Positions 8,026 through 17,644 of a DNA stretch of 64,000 nucleotides are shown here, in pieces. Numbering within the stretch: the stretch's first letter is position 1; each line of letters starts with the position of its first letter. This stretch comes from an uncultured Acidobacteriota bacterium (GTDB lineage Bacteria; Acidobacteriota; Terriglobia; Terriglobales; Acidobacteriaceae): the NCBI GenBank assembly GCA_903873705.1, contig CAIQPK010000071.1, forward strand, positions 1 to 64,000, read 5' to 3'. The notes beneath the pieces are model-generated. The model saw nothing but the letters and a program-made list of their open reading frames with translations. It did not search any database and was not told the origin of the DNA. The translations under genes were made by a program, and so were the position numbers.

Positions 8026-8096
8026 TAGTTTTCAACATTTTTGCGCGGTTTGGCGGATGACGGGAAAACGTCGGGTGGGGGCGGTATTTGTGGGGA

Positions 8097-9692
8097 TTAG
8101 TGGGCTCCGGCGGGGCCTTTGCCGGGTTTTACCTTCTTGAAGAACCAGACGACGATCACGCAGAAGAAGCAGAGCAGCGAGAGCCAGCGAAAGACGTCGA
8201 CGAAGGCCCAGCTCATGGCCTGGCGGGTGAGCTGGCCATAGAGGCTGACCTGGGCGGGGTGCAGGGTATTCGCTGCTCCGAAGTGGCTGGTGAGTGCGCC
8301 CTGGGTAGCGTGGATGGAGTTTTCGAAGGCCTGACCGGTCTGCGGGACCATGTTGATGATTTCGTTCTGGTGGACGGCGGCGCGGCGGGCGAGCAGCGTA
8401 GTGGCGATGGAGATACCGATGCTGCCGCCGACGTTGCGCATCAGGTTGAAGAGGCCGCTGGCGTTGCCGATCTGGTCGTTGCGCAGGGTGCCGTAGGCAG
8501 CCGTGCTGATGGGGACGAAGACGAAGCTGAGGCCGAAGCCGGTGATGAGGATGGGGAGGAAGAGCGTGGTGGGCGAGACGTCGAGCGTAATGGAGCCGAA
8601 ATAGAGCGTGGTGAGGCCGAAGGTGAGGAAGCCGAAGGTGAGCAGCCAACGGGGGTCGACTTTATTGGAGAGGAAGCCGATGACGGGCATGCCGCAGATG
8701 GCGCCCATGCCGCGGGGAGCGACGACGAGGCCGGCGGAGAAGGCGGTGTAGCCGAGGAGCTCCTGATAGAAGAGCGGCAGCACGGTAACGGTGGAGTAAA
8801 TGCCGACGCCGAAGAGGAAGATGAGGATGCTGCCGAGCATGAAGTTGCGGTCTTTGAGGACCTTGAGGTCGACCAGCGCGTTCTTGTGGAACCAGGAGCG
8901 GTAGACGAACCAGATGAAGGCCGCGATCATGGCGACGAAGGCCCAGCGGAGCCAGAGGGCGCCGAACCAGTCGACTTCCTGGCCTTTATCGAGGATGATC
9001 TGGAGCGCGCCGGTCCAGACGACGAGCAGGCCGAAGCCGAGGTTGTCGAAGGCGGGGGCCTTGGCGTTCTTGATGTACGGCGGGTCATGGATGAAGCGGT
9101 TGATCATGTACAGCGCCATGAGACCGATGGGGATGTTGATGTAGAAGGCGTAGCGCCAGGAATAGGTGTCCGTGAGCCAGCCGCCGAGGGTGGGGCCGAG
9201 GACGGGGGCGACGACGACGCCGAAGGCGAATACAGCCATGGCGGCTCCGCGCTTGGCGGGAGGGAAGCTTTCGAGCAGGATGGCCTGGGAGAGCGGCTGG
9301 AGTGCGCCGCCGCCGGCGCCCTGGGCGACTCGCGCGAGGAGCAGGATGGGCAGGGACCACGCGGCTCCGCAGGCGAAGCTGGAGACGGTGAAGATGGCCA
9401 CGCAGGTCATAAGGAAGCGTTTGCGGCCGAAACGGATGGAGAACCAGTTGGAGGCGGGAAGGATGATGGCGTTGGCTACGAGATAGCTGGTGAGGACCCA
9501 GGTGGCCTCGTCGGTTGTGGCGGAGAGGGAGCCGGCGATGTAGGGCAGGGCGACCGAGGCGATGGCGGTATCGAGCACCTCCATAAAGGTGGCGAGCATG
9601 ACGGAGGCGGCGATGAGCCATGGGTTGACGCCGCGGGTGAGCGCGTACTGTCCGAAGTCTTCGGTGCCGGTGGCTGGGGCGGCTGCTGCCAT
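8097..9692 (-). CDS. DHA2-family MFS multidrug exporter (EmrB/QacA type)
   Basis: A 531-residue drug:H+ antiporter of the 14-helix DHA2 family in the inner membrane. The N-terminal helix 1 motif VMLATFMEVLDTAIASVALPYIAGSL (motif D1 region), the motif A loop WFSIRFGRKRF after helix 2, RVAQGAGGGALQPL (motif B, with its Arg) and the motif C GVVVAPVLGPTLGGWL are all present. EmrB proteins usually work with a periplasmic adaptor (EmrA) and an outer-membrane channel; neither gene is adjacent here. It is divergently oriented from another MFS gene across a 125-base region. The substrate is unknown. The heavy C-richness of its coding strand creates long false frames on the other strand. Confidence 0.9.
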   Translation of the reverse strand: MAAAAPATGTEDFGQYALTRGVNPWLIAASVMLATFMEVLDTAIASVALPYIAGSLSATTDEATWVLTSYLVANAIILPASNWFSIRFGRKRFLMTCVAIFTVSSFACGAAWSLPILLLARVAQGAGGGALQPLSQAILLESFPPAKRGAAMAVFAFGVVVAPVLGPTLGGWLTDTYSWRYAFYINIPIGLMALYMINRFIHDPPYIKNAKAPAFDNLGFGLLVVWTGALQIILDKGQEVDWFGALWLRWAFVAMIAAFIWFVYRSWFHKNALVDLKVLKDRNFMLGSILIFLFGVGIYSTVTVLPLFYQELLGYTAFSAGLVVAPRGMGAICGMPVIGFLSNKVDPRWLLTFGFLTFGLTTLYFGSITLDVSPTTLFLPILITGFGLSFVFVPISTAAYGTLRNDQIGNASGLFNLMRNVGGSIGISIATTLLARRAAVHQNEIINMVPQTGQAFENSIHATQGALTSHFGAANTLHPAQVSLYGQLTRQAMSWAFVDVFRWLSLLCFFCVIVVWFFKKVKPGKGPAGAH

Positions 9693-9817
9693 TCTGGTGA
9701 GGGGGCTCCGTTGTGGCCTTGATGGCCGGATGGGAATTTGATGCGTGTCGCTTTGCGATGTTTCAGTAAATGGCGGTTATCGACCGGGAATGGCGGCCAT
9801 CTGTTAGCTTCTGAGGA

Positions 9818-11086
9818 ATGAATCCCGATGAGCCGCTGGTTTCCGCTGGTCCGATGAGTGCGCCTGTGATGGATGAGGATGGGGCGGTCAAGGAGCGGGC
9901 GTGGATTTTCGGGTTGCTGATTGCGCCATCGGCGGTGGTGGCGAATGGGGTGATCCAGGGCGGCGTCCTCGCGTATCTCTTCAGCCAGCAGGGTATGAGC
10001 AGCGGGGAGCAGTCGAAGCTGATCCAGTGGCTGGCGTTGCCGACGAGCCTTTACTTTCTGTGGAGCCCGATAACGGATTTTTTTGTGCGGCGGCGGACGT
10101 GGCTGGTTGCTGGCGCGTGGGTTGCTGCCGTGTTGCTGGCGGTGGCGTTTCGGCAGCCTCATCTTTCGTCGCAGGGGTCGCTGATCCTGATACTGATTGC
10201 CGCGTGCTGCACACAGCTGGTGGTTTCGAGCTGTGGGGGCATGATGGGTGCCCTGAGGAGCGATGGCGCGCGCAAGACGGCTGGCAGCATCTATCAGGCG
10301 GGGTCGATGGGGTTTGGAGCGCTTTCGGCGTGGCTGATGCTTTGGATGAGCTCGCGGACTTCGCAGGCGAACCTGGGGCTGGTGGCTGCCGCATGTACCG
10401 CGCTGCCGACGCTGGCGGCGTTCGCGGCGCCGGCGCAGGCGGAGATTTCCGATTCGCGTTTCGCCGACACCATGCGGCGGGTGTGGGGGGAGTTCAAGGC
10501 GACGTTCTTTCGCCGCAGCGCGATACCGTACATCCTGTGCATGACGTTTCCGATGGCGAGCGGGTCGGCGATTGGGTTGCTGACTGGCGTGGCGAAGGCT
10601 TACGGCGTGAACGGCGATAGCATCGCGTGGATGAATGGCCTGGGAGGTGGGTTGCTGACGGCGGCGGGGGCTGCTGTGATGTCGCTGATCCACTATCGGA
10701 TGCGGGCGGCGGTGATGTACATGGTGGTGGCGCTGATCAGCTGCGTGATGTCGGGGATACTGTGGCTGGGGCCGCTTACGCCGGCTACGTATTACGTTGG
10801 GTCGACGCTCTACTTCTTTACGGTGGGCGCCTGCTACGCGATGTTTACGGCGGTGGTGCTGGAGTTCCTGGGGGACTCGGGCAAGAGCGGGAGCGGGCGG
10901 TATGCCATCATCAACTCGCTGGGGAACGTGCCTGTGCTGTATATGCTGCGGGTGGACGGCTGGGGCGCTGACCGGTGGGGGGCGCGGGGGCTTTCCGGCG
11001 CGGAGACGGTGGTGGGCGGAGTGGGCGCGGCACTGTTGCTGGGATACCTGCTGCTGAACAATCCGGCGAAGGCTGCTGAGGCGTAG
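9818..11086 (+). CDS. MFS transporter, AmpG/PAT-like
   Basis: A 422-residue polytopic protein with about 12 hydrophobic segments. After a 25-residue polar N-terminus, helix 1 (IFGLLIAPSAVVANGVIQGG) and the short loop LYFLWSPITDFFVRRRTW match the peptide/acetyl-CoA/drug (PAT) and AmpG-like MFS proteins, where a DxxxRRR loop follows helix 2. The substrate is not predictable; AmpG relatives import muropeptides. The next gene, an acyltransferase-3, starts seven bases after the stop, so the two are probably co-transcribed, which could mean handling of a cell-surface building block (inference). Confidence 0.72.
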   Translation: MNPDEPLVSAGPMSAPVMDEDGAVKERAWIFGLLIAPSAVVANGVIQGGVLAYLFSQQGMSSGEQSKLIQWLALPTSLYFLWSPITDFFVRRRTWLVAGAWVAAVLLAVAFRQPHLSSQGSLILILIAACCTQLVVSSCGGMMGALRSDGARKTAGSIYQAGSMGFGALSAWLMLWMSSRTSQANLGLVAAACTALPTLAAFAAPAQAEISDSRFADTMRRVWGEFKATFFRRSAIPYILCMTFPMASGSAIGLLTGVAKAYGVNGDSIAWMNGLGGGLLTAAGAAVMSLIHYRMRAAVMYMVVALISCVMSGILWLGPLTPATYYVGSTLYFFTVGACYAMFTAVVLEFLGDSGKSGSGRYAIINSLGNVPVLYMLRVDGWGADRWGARGLSGAETVVGGVGAALLLGYLLLNNPAKAAEA

Positions 11087-11092
11087 AGGCCG

Positions 11093-12349
11093 ATGGCAGC
11101 GAGCGGTTTGCCACGTGTAGGCGAGGGTCACAATAGGGTGGCTGTAGAGCTGCCTGAGTCGGCGTCCGTGCTGCTGGATGCGGTGCGGTTTGGGGCGGCG
11201 CTGATGGTGGTGGCCGGGCACGTCACGTTTCCGTCGATTGGGCTGGGTTATACGGACCGGCGGTTCCTGGGGGACGCGGCTGTGCCGCTGTTCTTCGTGG
11301 TTTCCGGGTTTGTGATCCGGTATGTGACGCGCACTCGGGAGAGGACGGCGCGGGAGTACTTCATCGACCGGGCGTCGCGGATTTATTCGGTGGTGCTGCC
11401 GGCGATGGTTTGGACGCTGGTGGCGGGAGCGATTTGTTATGCGCTGGATCCGGCGCGGTTTGTGTGGATCTTTGGGCCGCGGTTTACGCATCCGGTGCAG
11501 CGGCTGGTGCTGAACCTGACGTTTCTAAGCCAGGCGTGGGGGCGGAGCACGATTCCTTTCAACAATGCGCCGTTCTGGACGCTGGGCTATGAGTGCATTT
11601 TCTACCTGCTGTATGGGTTTTCGTTCTACCTGCGCGGAGCGAAGCGGGTGGTGTGGTGGATGCTGACGGCGGTGGCCATCGGGCCCCAGGTGATGTTCCT
11701 GTTTCCGATCTGGTGGCTGGGTTGCGGCGTGTATGAGCTGTATGTGCGGCGCACGAAGTGGCTGACGTGGCTGGTGGTGACGCTGGGCGGGTTGTGGCTG
11801 GCGGCGGGGTTGGGTTTGCTGGCGATGGGGTGGGTTTGGTTGCTGCGCGCGCCGATGACGCTGGTGAGGTGGGTGGCGGGGTGGCCGGAGCCGCTGGGGT
11901 TGATGGGGTTGTCGCATACGCGGGCGAACATGTTTGCGGTGGCGGTGGCGGTGGTGGGCGCGGTGATGCTGTTTCCGCTGCTGTTGGCGATGGATTTTGT
12001 GCGGATTTCAGGGAATGGCCGGTGGGTTCGAGGGCTGCGGTTTGTGGCGGACGGGACGTTTACGGTGTACCTGATGCACTTTCCGTTTTTGCTGGTGCTG
12101 GCGTACGCGCATGTGTTGCGGGCGGGGCATTTGTGGGGAAACGTGGCGGTGGTGGCGGTGATGTGCCTGGTGCTGGTGGGGGTGGCGGTGCCGGTGGATG
12201 GGTTCAAGCGGTGGCTGCGGCGGTGGCTGAGGAGGAAGCTTCCGGCGGTTCAGGCGAGCCTATTGTCGGTCGAGCGTGCCGTGGTAGAGTCCGCTGGCGC
12301 AACCGGCGGGCGCGATGAAGCTGGCGATGGAATTGATGGGACCGGGTGA
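11093..12349 (+). CDS. Acyltransferase-3 family membrane protein (OafA/YrhL type)
   Basis: A 418-residue integral membrane O-acyltransferase. The N-terminus has the family pattern LDAVRFGAALMVVAGHVTF with the catalytic His (about residue 43), then VPLFFVVSGFVIRY and a basic Arg stretch DRASRIYSVVLPAM. About ten hydrophobic segments follow, with TFTVYLMHFPFLLVLAYAH near the end. Such enzymes acetylate or succinylate surface polysaccharide or lipid acceptors. The gene starts at ATG 11093, seven bases after the MFS stop. Its last 90 bases overlap the 3' end of a convergent lipoprotein gene; both frames look real because each family pattern runs to its own stop. Confidence 0.85.
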   Translation: MAASGLPRVGEGHNRVAVELPESASVLLDAVRFGAALMVVAGHVTFPSIGLGYTDRRFLGDAAVPLFFVVSGFVIRYVTRTRERTAREYFIDRASRIYSVVLPAMVWTLVAGAICYALDPARFVWIFGPRFTHPVQRLVLNLTFLSQAWGRSTIPFNNAPFWTLGYECIFYLLYGFSFYLRGAKRVVWWMLTAVAIGPQVMFLFPIWWLGCGVYELYVRRTKWLTWLVVTLGGLWLAAGLGLLAMGWVWLLRAPMTLVRWVAGWPEPLGLMGLSHTRANMFAVAVAVVGAVMLFPLLLAMDFVRISGNGRWVRGLRFVADGTFTVYLMHFPFLLVLAYAHVLRAGHLWGNVAVVAVMCLVLVGVAVPVDGFKRWLRRWLRRKLPAVQASLLSVERAVVESAGATGGRDEAGDGIDGTG

Positions 12350-13099
12350 GAAGGGAAGCGGGAGCGTGAAGCGTTCGGTGGCAACGCCAAAATTGAGCGT
12401 GAATGGGGAGCTCTGGAACTGGTCGCCGTAGACGAGTCCGTTGGTGATAGTCAGGGTCCCGGTGCAGTCGCCAGAGTAGGCAATGATGCCCGTGACGGGA
12501 TATTGGCCGTCGGCATTGGGGTTGGTTGCCTGCAGTAGGGTGGCTGTAATCGTGAGGGAGCCGGTAGTGGGGGTGAGAGCTGGCGTGAGCGTCCCTGTAT
12601 AGGTGCCACTGCCGTTGGGGACGCTGAAGCCGTTGAGGGGAAGCTGTGGCTGTGCGCAGGCTCCGCCTTCCACCTGATAGGCGCCGGCGCCGCCGAAGGG
12701 ACGCTGATTGGTGTTAGGCGGGAGAAATAGGGTGAGGACGCCTCCGGCGATCGGCGCGGTGAGGGAGAGTGTGCCGTCGGCAGCGACCGTGCCGGTGACG
12801 GCGATGTCGGCATTGTTGGCGATGCAGGCAGGGAAGGTGCCCGTGCTGGCGTTGAGGATGCCGGTTACGCGGGAATTGGATGAGGCGAGGCTGCCGAAGA
12901 GGTCAAGGATAGGCATCTGGATGTTGACGGGAGGGATTGGCGGGGGATTGGGCTGGATGGTTTCGACGTCGAACTGCCAGTCGCCTGAGATGTTGGGGTA
13001 GACGATTTGTGGTGTTGGGGCGGGGGCTGCGCCGCATCCGACTATTGCGGTCAGGAATAGAGCGGCGGCGAGGGACCGGTGGAGCGAGAGGGTCGTCAT
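12260..13099 (-). CDS. Putative lipoprotein of unknown function
   Basis: A 279-residue exported protein. The N-terminus MTTLSLHRSLAAALFLTAIVG-C is a signal peptide ending in a lipobox-like IVGC, followed by a proline-rich linker. The rest is rich in Gly, Thr, Ser and Asn in beta-strand-like repeats (ISGDWQFDVETIQ, GTLSLTAPIAGG, GTYTGTLTPALTPTTGSLTI), with a few cysteines, as in many acidobacterial lipoproteins that contain an SGxW start of a lipocalin-like barrel. No enzyme motif is visible. It ends inside the acyltransferase gene (90-base convergent overlap) and is divergent from dnaK. Confidence 0.65.
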   Translation of the reverse strand: MTTLSLHRSLAAALFLTAIVGCGAAPAPTPQIVYPNISGDWQFDVETIQPNPPPIPPVNIQMPILDLFGSLASSNSRVTGILNASTGTFPACIANNADIAVTGTVAADGTLSLTAPIAGGVLTLFLPPNTNQRPFGGAGAYQVEGGACAQPQLPLNGFSVPNGSGTYTGTLTPALTPTTGSLTITATLLQATNPNADGQYPVTGIIAYSGDCTGTLTITNGLVYGDQFQSSPFTLNFGVATERFTLPLPFSPGPINSIASFIAPAGCASGLYHGTLDRQ

Positions 13100-13194
13100 G
13101 GTCGTTTAGGGGCAGTGTAGCGGTCGCGGTTTGGGATGGTTGTCATTTCTTGGTCAAATCGCCGAACGGTGGTGTTAGGTCTTGCATCAGATAC

Positions 13195-13215
13195 CTTGAC
13201 AGTAAGTCACTCATA
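13195..13215. promoter_or_regulatory. Degenerate HAIR (HspR) element overlapping a -35 box, dnaK promoter
   Basis: CTTGACA-N7-ACTCATA matches the HspR operator consensus CTTGAGT-N7-ACTCAAG at five of seven bases per half with the exact seven-base spacing. The left half contains TTGACA, a consensus -35 box. It lies about 62 bases before the dnaK start. An HspR gene lies at 20243, which supports the reading; the right half is imperfect. Confidence 0.45.
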
Positions 13216-13276
13216 TGTGAAACTAGTGAAGTTGAAGAGTTAGTCAGGGTTACTACCCGAGGACAGGGGAACAATT

Positions 13277-15181
13277 ATGGGCAAGATTATTGGTATTGAT
13301 CTGGGAACGACCAACAGCTGCGTTGCCGTGATGGAAGGCGGCGAGCCGAAGGTGATTGCCAACGAAGAGGGCGGGCGTACGACGCCGTCAATCGTGGCGT
13401 TTACCAAGAGCGGTGAGCGGCTGGTTGGGCAGGTTGCAAAGCGCCAGGCGATCACGAACCCGGAAAACACGGTTTATTCGATCAAGCGCTTTATGGGCCG
13501 CCGGCTGAATGAAGTGGGCGACGAGTTGAAGATGGTGCCTTACAAGGTTGTGGCCAAGGGCGACAACGTGGCGGTGATGGCGCAGGGTAAGGAGTTTACG
13601 GCGCCCGAAGTGTCGGCGATGATCCTGCAGAAGTTGAAGAAGGCGGCTGAGGACTATCTTGGCCAGTCGGTGACCGAGGCGGTGATTACGGTTCCGGCTT
13701 ACTTCAACGACGCGCAGCGCCAGGCGACCAAGGATGCGGGCAAGATTGCCGGGCTTGATGTGAAGCGCATTGTGAACGAGCCGACTGCGGCGGCGCTGGC
13801 TTACGGGTTAGACAAGAAGAAGGACGAGACGATTGCCGTGTATGACTTCGGCGGCGGTACGTTCGACGTGTCGATCCTGGAAGTGGGCGATGGCGTGATT
13901 GAGGTGAAGTCGACCAACGGCGATACGCACCTGGGCGGCGACAATCTCGACGAGCGGATTGTGGACTGGCTCATTACGGAGTTCAAGTCGGAGTCGGGTC
14001 TGGATCTGCGCGCCAAGGGCAATGAGATGGCGTTGCAGCGTCTGAAGGATGCGGCGGAGAAGGCGAAGATCGAGCTTTCGACGGCGCAAGAGTCGGAGAT
14101 CAACCTGCCGTTCATCACGGCTGATGCGAGCGGGCCGAAGCACCTGGTGCGCACGCTGAGCCGGGCGAAGCTGGAAGCGCTGGTTGACGATCTGCTGCAG
14201 AAGTCGGTTGGGCCGTGCAAGCAGGCGCTGAAGGATGCGGGCATCGATGCTTCGAAGATCGACGAGGTGGTTCTGGTTGGTGGACAGACGCGTATGCCGA
14301 AGATCCAGCAGCTGGTGAAGGACCTGTTTGGCAAGGAACCGCACAAGGGTGTGAACCCGGATGAGGTTGTGGCGATTGGCGCGGCGGTGCAGGCTGGCGT
14401 GCTGGGTGGCGAGGTGAAGGACCTGCTGCTGCTCGACGTGACACCGCTGACACTGGCGATTGAGACGCAGGGCTCAGTGGCGACGCCGATGATTCCGCGC
14501 AACACGACGATTCCGACGAAGAAGACGGAGACGTTCTCAACGGCGGCCGACAATCAGACCGAAGTTGAGGTGCACATCACGCAGGGCGAACGTCCGCTGG
14601 CGGCGCAGAACCGCACGCTGGGCAAGTTCAAGCTGGGCGGCATCATGCCGGCACCGCGAGGCGTGCCGCAGATCGAGGTGACGTTCGATATTGACGCGAA
14701 CGGCATTTTGAATGTGAGTGCGAAGGACAATGCGACCGGCAAGGACGCGAAGATCACGATCACGAGCTCTTCGGGTCTGAGCAAGGAAGAAGTCGAGCGC
14801 ATGGCGAAGGATGCCGAGGCGCACGCGGCTGAAGACAAGGAAGCGAAGGAGAAGATCGAATCGCGCAATCAGCTGGACTCGATGGTTTACAACATCGAGA
14901 AGATGCTGAAGGACAGCGGCGAGAAGGTTGAAGCGGCGGACAAGACCGACGTGGAGACGGCGCTGGCCGATGCGAAGACGACGCTTACGGGCGATCCGTC
15001 GCCGACCGAGATGGATGCCGCACGCGAGCGCCTGCAGACGGCAAGCCACAAGCTGGCCGAAGCGATGTACAAGGCGAACGCGGCTAATCCACAGGCTGAG
15101 GGCGCGACTCCCCCGGTTGAGGAAGCGAAGAAGGACGAAGGTGTTATCGACGCGGAGTATGTTGACGCGGATCATAAGTAA
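13277..15181 (+). CDS. dnaK: Chaperone DnaK (Hsp70)
   Basis: The 634-residue ATP-dependent chaperone. The nucleotide-binding domain begins [20 protein letters not shown], contains the [15 protein letters not shown] and [15 protein letters not shown] signatures (about residues 165-205) and the [13 protein letters not shown] motif; the linker [13 protein letters not shown] and the substrate-binding beta domain ([16 protein letters not shown]) follow, then a helical lid ending [14 protein letters not shown], the typical tail. The start is ATG 13277 with GGGG/ACAGGGG close upstream. Expression is probably repressed by HspR through the HAIR-like site at 13195-13215. grpE is not adjacent; dnaJ lies 2.8 kb downstream after unrelated genes. 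Confidence 0.98.
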   Translation: MGKIIGIDLGTTNSCVAVMEGGEPKVIANEEGGRTTPSIVAFTKSGERLVGQVAKRQAITNPENTVYSIKRFMGRRLNEVGDELKMVPYKVVAKGDNVAVMAQGKEFTAPEVSAMILQKLKKAAEDYLGQSVTEAVITVPAYFNDAQRQATKDAGKIAGLDVKRIVNEPTAAALAYGLDKKKDETIAVYDFGGGTFDVSILEVGDGVIEVKSTNGDTHLGGDNLDERIVDWLITEFKSESGLDLRAKGNEMALQRLKDAAEKAKIELSTAQESEINLPFITADASGPKHLVRTLSRAKLEALVDDLLQKSVGPCKQALKDAGIDASKIDEVVLVGGQTRMPKIQQLVKDLFGKEPHKGVNPDEVVAIGAAVQAGVLGGEVKDLLLLDVTPLTLAIETQGSVATPMIPRNTTIPTKKTETFSTAADNQTEVEVHITQGERPLAAQNRTLGKFKLGGIMPAPRGVPQIEVTFDIDANGILNVSAKDNATGKDAKITITSSSGLSKEEVERMAKDAEAHAAEDKEAKEKIESRNQLDSMVYNIEKMLKDSGEKVEAADKTDVETALADAKTTLTGDPSPTEMDAARERLQTASHKLAEAMYKANAANPQAEGATPPVEEAKKDEGVIDAEYVDADHK

Positions 15182-15270
15182 ACAAGCAAGCACAGACTTG
15201 TTCTTCTTCGAGACACGCTGACGAAAGTTGCGATGAGCTCAAGAACCAATCGTCAACTTTGAACGTACTT

Positions 15271-15305
15271 GAGGAGGAGCGTTCCGGAAACGGGAACTCC
15301 TCCTC
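15271..15305 (+). terminator. Strong hairpin downstream of dnaK
   Basis: GAGGAGGA (15271-15278) pairs with TCCTCCTC (15298-15305) and GTTCC with GGAAC inside it. There is no clear T-run after it, so it may be a terminator or a 3' mRNA-stabilising stem. It is 90 bases after the dnaK stop. Confidence 0.45.
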
Positions 15306-15448
15306 GCTGCATTTGGGCTATGTATCGTGGCACGAATACAGCGCACGCATCATGTGAGAGTCACCGCATCGAAAATGATTATTGAGTGTCTAAAGAAGTA
15401 GCCCTGTTGGCGTAGCATCAACGTCCAAAGGGAAGAAGGGGTGGCGAC

Positions 15449-15697
15449 ATGAACAGCGACGGAACAGAAAACGGCCAGGCGCTTCACGGCGGCTTTGAGT
15501 TTCTTGGGTTGTTCGGGCTTGGACAGACGACGGAGATGGTGTGGCGCTGCGATGCGATGCGCGCCGGGCAGCTCTACAGCCGAACGCTGTTCGATACGCG
15601 CCAGGATGCGGAGGAGTTTGCACGCACGATGCGGCAGACGGAGCCGGACCAGATGTTTCATGTAGAGGCGATGCAGGCCAGCGCGGTCTGGAACTAG
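15449..15697 (+). CDS. Small conserved-looking hypothetical protein
   Basis: An 82-residue soluble protein without recognised domain. It is rich in Glu, Gln and Met in the second half (TRQDAEEFARTMRQTEPDQMF), with a central WRCDAMRAGQLYSRTLF stretch that reads like a compact alpha/beta fold. The ATG at 15449 has a GAAGGGGTGG stretch before it. It lies between dnaK and a membrane-anchored hypothetical gene on the same strand, separated from dnaK by a hairpin. Coding is supported by codon pattern and the absence of a competing frame; function is unknown. Confidence 0.5.
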   Translation: MNSDGTENGQALHGGFEFLGLFGLGQTTEMVWRCDAMRAGQLYSRTLFDTRQDAEEFARTMRQTEPDQMFHVEAMQASAVWN

Positions 15698-15783
15698 GCT
15701 TACGATGTTGCAGTGTGGAGCCGCGGCCTCTGCGGAGTGAGGTCGCGGCTCTTTCTGCATCTGATGGAACGAGGCACGGCGAC

Positions 15784-16425
15784 ATGGTGAACTGGGTTGC
15801 GGTTGAAGCGATTGCGAATTGCGGCTTTGTGGCCACGAGTGTTGCCGCCATTGGTTACGCCGGGTTGCAGCTAAAGAACGAGCGGAACTACCGGTCGGTG
15901 AGCAATCTTGAGAAGCAGCTGAGTTTCTTTTTGAGTGAGCCGTTTGCGCTGGCGCGGAAGCAGCTGGCGATGGACCGCGTGAACGAGACGGGGTTGGTGG
16001 CGTGGGAGCTGCATGATCCGCCGGTGAGTGCGTTTGAGGTGCTGGATTTTTATGAGCACGTGGGACTGCTGGTCAAGAAGGGCCACCTGGATGTCTATGA
16101 TGTGTGGCATACGTTTTATGAGTGGGCGCAGCCGGTTTATGTCGACCTGCGGGCGCTGATTGAGGACCCGGAGAGTGCGTACTCGGACCATTACAGCGAT
16201 CTGCGCAAGCTGATGCGGGAGATGGACGAGATACAGCTGCACCGCATGCACAAGCTTAAGGCGAACCACTGGGCGTTGTGGACTCCGGAGAGGATCCTGG
16301 AGCACTACCGGTATGAGCTGGAGACGGGCGGACGGCGGCGGCGGATGAGCCGGTCGCAGCGGAAACAGGAAGCGCGCGAAAAGCTGGATGCGGGTCATGT
16401 GGAGGGCGGAGGGGTAGATGCCTGA
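15784..16425 (+). CDS. Hypothetical protein with N-terminal membrane anchor
   Basis: A 213-residue protein. One N-terminal helix (VAVEAIANCGFVATSVAAIGYAG) is followed by a soluble helical domain with many aromatic and acidic residues (LDFYEHVGLLVKKGHLDVYDVWHTFYEWAQPVY) and a basic tail (GGRRRRMSRSQRKQEAREK). The layout resembles the DUF4760 group of membrane-anchored proteins, but this is only a resemblance. ATG 15784 is chosen over an upstream in-frame start at 15541 because that extension overlaps the 82-residue gene and is not protein-like. Its end overlaps the DNA glycosylase start by eight bases, so the two are translationally coupled. Confidence 0.65.
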   Translation: MVNWVAVEAIANCGFVATSVAAIGYAGLQLKNERNYRSVSNLEKQLSFFLSEPFALARKQLAMDRVNETGLVAWELHDPPVSAFEVLDFYEHVGLLVKKGHLDVYDVWHTFYEWAQPVYVDLRALIEDPESAYSDHYSDLRKLMREMDEIQLHRMHKLKANHWALWTPERILEHYRYELETGGRRRRMSRSQRKQEAREKLDAGHVEGGGVDA

Positions 16426-17302
16426 GGGTAATGAGATACACCGCTGGGCGGAGCGCCATGCAGCGGCGTTTGCGGGGAAGACGGTGAGGGTGGATGGACC
16501 GCAGGGACGGTTTGTCGATAGCGACGTGCTTGATGGACGGAAGATGCTGCGCGTGATGGCGCAGGGTAAGCACCTGGGGTATGACTTTGGGAATGACCGG
16601 ATTCTGCACGTGCACCTGGGTTTGCAGGGAGACTTCACCGAAGGTACGGGGCCGCTGTTGCCGGTGAAGGGCGCGTTGCGGCTGCGGATGTGGAATGCGG
16701 CGGCGGTGAAGAGGCCGATGCTCCCGGGAGAGAACAAGAAGCATTCGTGGTACTCGGAGGACGATGGGACGTCGAATATTCCAGGGGAGCGCGTGGCGTG
16801 GGTGGAGCTGCGGGGGCCGATGGATTGCTCGATCTACACGAACGAGAAGTGGGCGGAGTTGCTGAACCGGCTGGGGCCTGATCCGCTGAATGGTGATGCG
16901 CCGGAGAAGGCGTTTGCGAAGATTGCGAAGAGCAAGAAGGCGATTGGGATCTTGCTGATGGAGCAGGATGTGATTGCGGGAGTGGGGAATATCTATCGGG
17001 CGGAGGTGCTGTTCCGGGCGCGGCAGAGTCCGTTTACTCCGGGGGCGGAGGTGGGGCGGAAGGTGTTGGAGAAGATGTGGGGCGAGCTGACGCCGTTGAT
17101 GCGGGCGGGGATGGTGGATCGCCGGATTGTGACGACGCTCGCGAAGGACCGGCCGAATAAGCGAGGGCCGGTGCTGAGTGAGGAGACGCACTATGTTTAT
17201 CGACGGAATGGGAGGCCATGCTGGGTGTGTGGGACGACGGTGATGAAGCTGGAAGGGTTTGCGGGACGGAATTTGTTCTGGTGCCCGACGTGCCAGAAGT
17301 GA
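16418..17302 (+). CDS. nei: Fpg/Nei-family DNA glycosylase-AP lyase
   Basis: A 294-residue base-excision repair enzyme. The mature N-terminus PEGNEIHRWA (after Met removal) has the catalytic Pro and Glu of the Fpg/Nei family; MPEG-xx-IHR is the Nei-type form, not the MPELPEV form of Fpg. GKHLGYDF contains the conserved Lys, the helix-two-turn-helix region is around IGILLMEQDVIAGVGNIYRAE, and the C-terminus carries a four-cysteine zinc finger (CWVCG ... CPTCQK). It should remove oxidised pyrimidines in the cytoplasm. It overlaps the upstream hypothetical gene by eight bases. Two insert-like segments (for example PGENKKHSWYSEDD) make it longer than E. coli Nei. Confidence 0.9.
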   Translation: MPEGNEIHRWAERHAAAFAGKTVRVDGPQGRFVDSDVLDGRKMLRVMAQGKHLGYDFGNDRILHVHLGLQGDFTEGTGPLLPVKGALRLRMWNAAAVKRPMLPGENKKHSWYSEDDGTSNIPGERVAWVELRGPMDCSIYTNEKWAELLNRLGPDPLNGDAPEKAFAKIAKSKKAIGILLMEQDVIAGVGNIYRAEVLFRARQSPFTPGAEVGRKVLEKMWGELTPLMRAGMVDRRIVTTLAKDRPNKRGPVLSEETHYVYRRNGRPCWVCGTTVMKLEGFAGRNLFWCPTCQK

Positions 17303-17357
17303 AGGCATTGACTGGCCCCCGTTGAACGTTAGGCGTTCAGCGTGCTAAGTTGAAAGA

Positions 17358-17636
17358 ATGATCCGGTCTTTTGCGGACAAAGACACCGCGGCGCTGTTTT
17401 ATGACGGCAAGAGCCGGAAGTATGCGAGCGTGGTTGCCGTGGCTCGGCGGAAGTTGCAGGTGTTGGATAACACGGCCCGTCTTGATGATCTGCGTGAACC
17501 CGCAGGGAATCGGCTGGAGGCTCTTAAGGGCGACCGCAAAGGACAGCACAGCATTCGGATCAACGACCAGTACAGGATTTGTTTTGTATGGCGCGGGACG
17601 GAACCGCACCAGGTAGAGATTGTGGATTATCACTAG
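17358..17636 (+). CDS. higB: HigB-type toxin (RelE superfamily)
   Basis: A 92-residue protein of the RelE/HigB plasmid-maintenance toxin family, a ribosome-dependent mRNA interferase. Conserved marks are MIRSFADKDTAALFYDG at the start, ARRKLQVLDNTARLDDLREPAGNRLEAL, and the C-terminal RINDQYRICFVW core strands with basic residues needed for mRNA cleavage. The toxin gene comes before the antitoxin gene, the usual order for HigBA. Eight bases separate it from the antitoxin ATG. Start ATG 17358 gives the normal family length. Confidence 0.9.
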   Translation: MIRSFADKDTAALFYDGKSRKYASVVAVARRKLQVLDNTARLDDLREPAGNRLEALKGDRKGQHSIRINDQYRICFVWRGTEPHQVEIVDYH

Positions 17637-17644
17637 GAGGGATG

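Noticed and set aside
8088-9722. 544-codon open frame on the plus strand
   Set aside because: It is antisense to the DHA2 exporter, rich in Glu/Asp/Gly/Ala without domain patterns, and results from the skewed codon usage of the real gene.
9476-11491. 671-codon frame on the minus strand
   Set aside because: Arg/His/Pro-rich shadow of the MFS and acyltransferase genes with no domain pattern.
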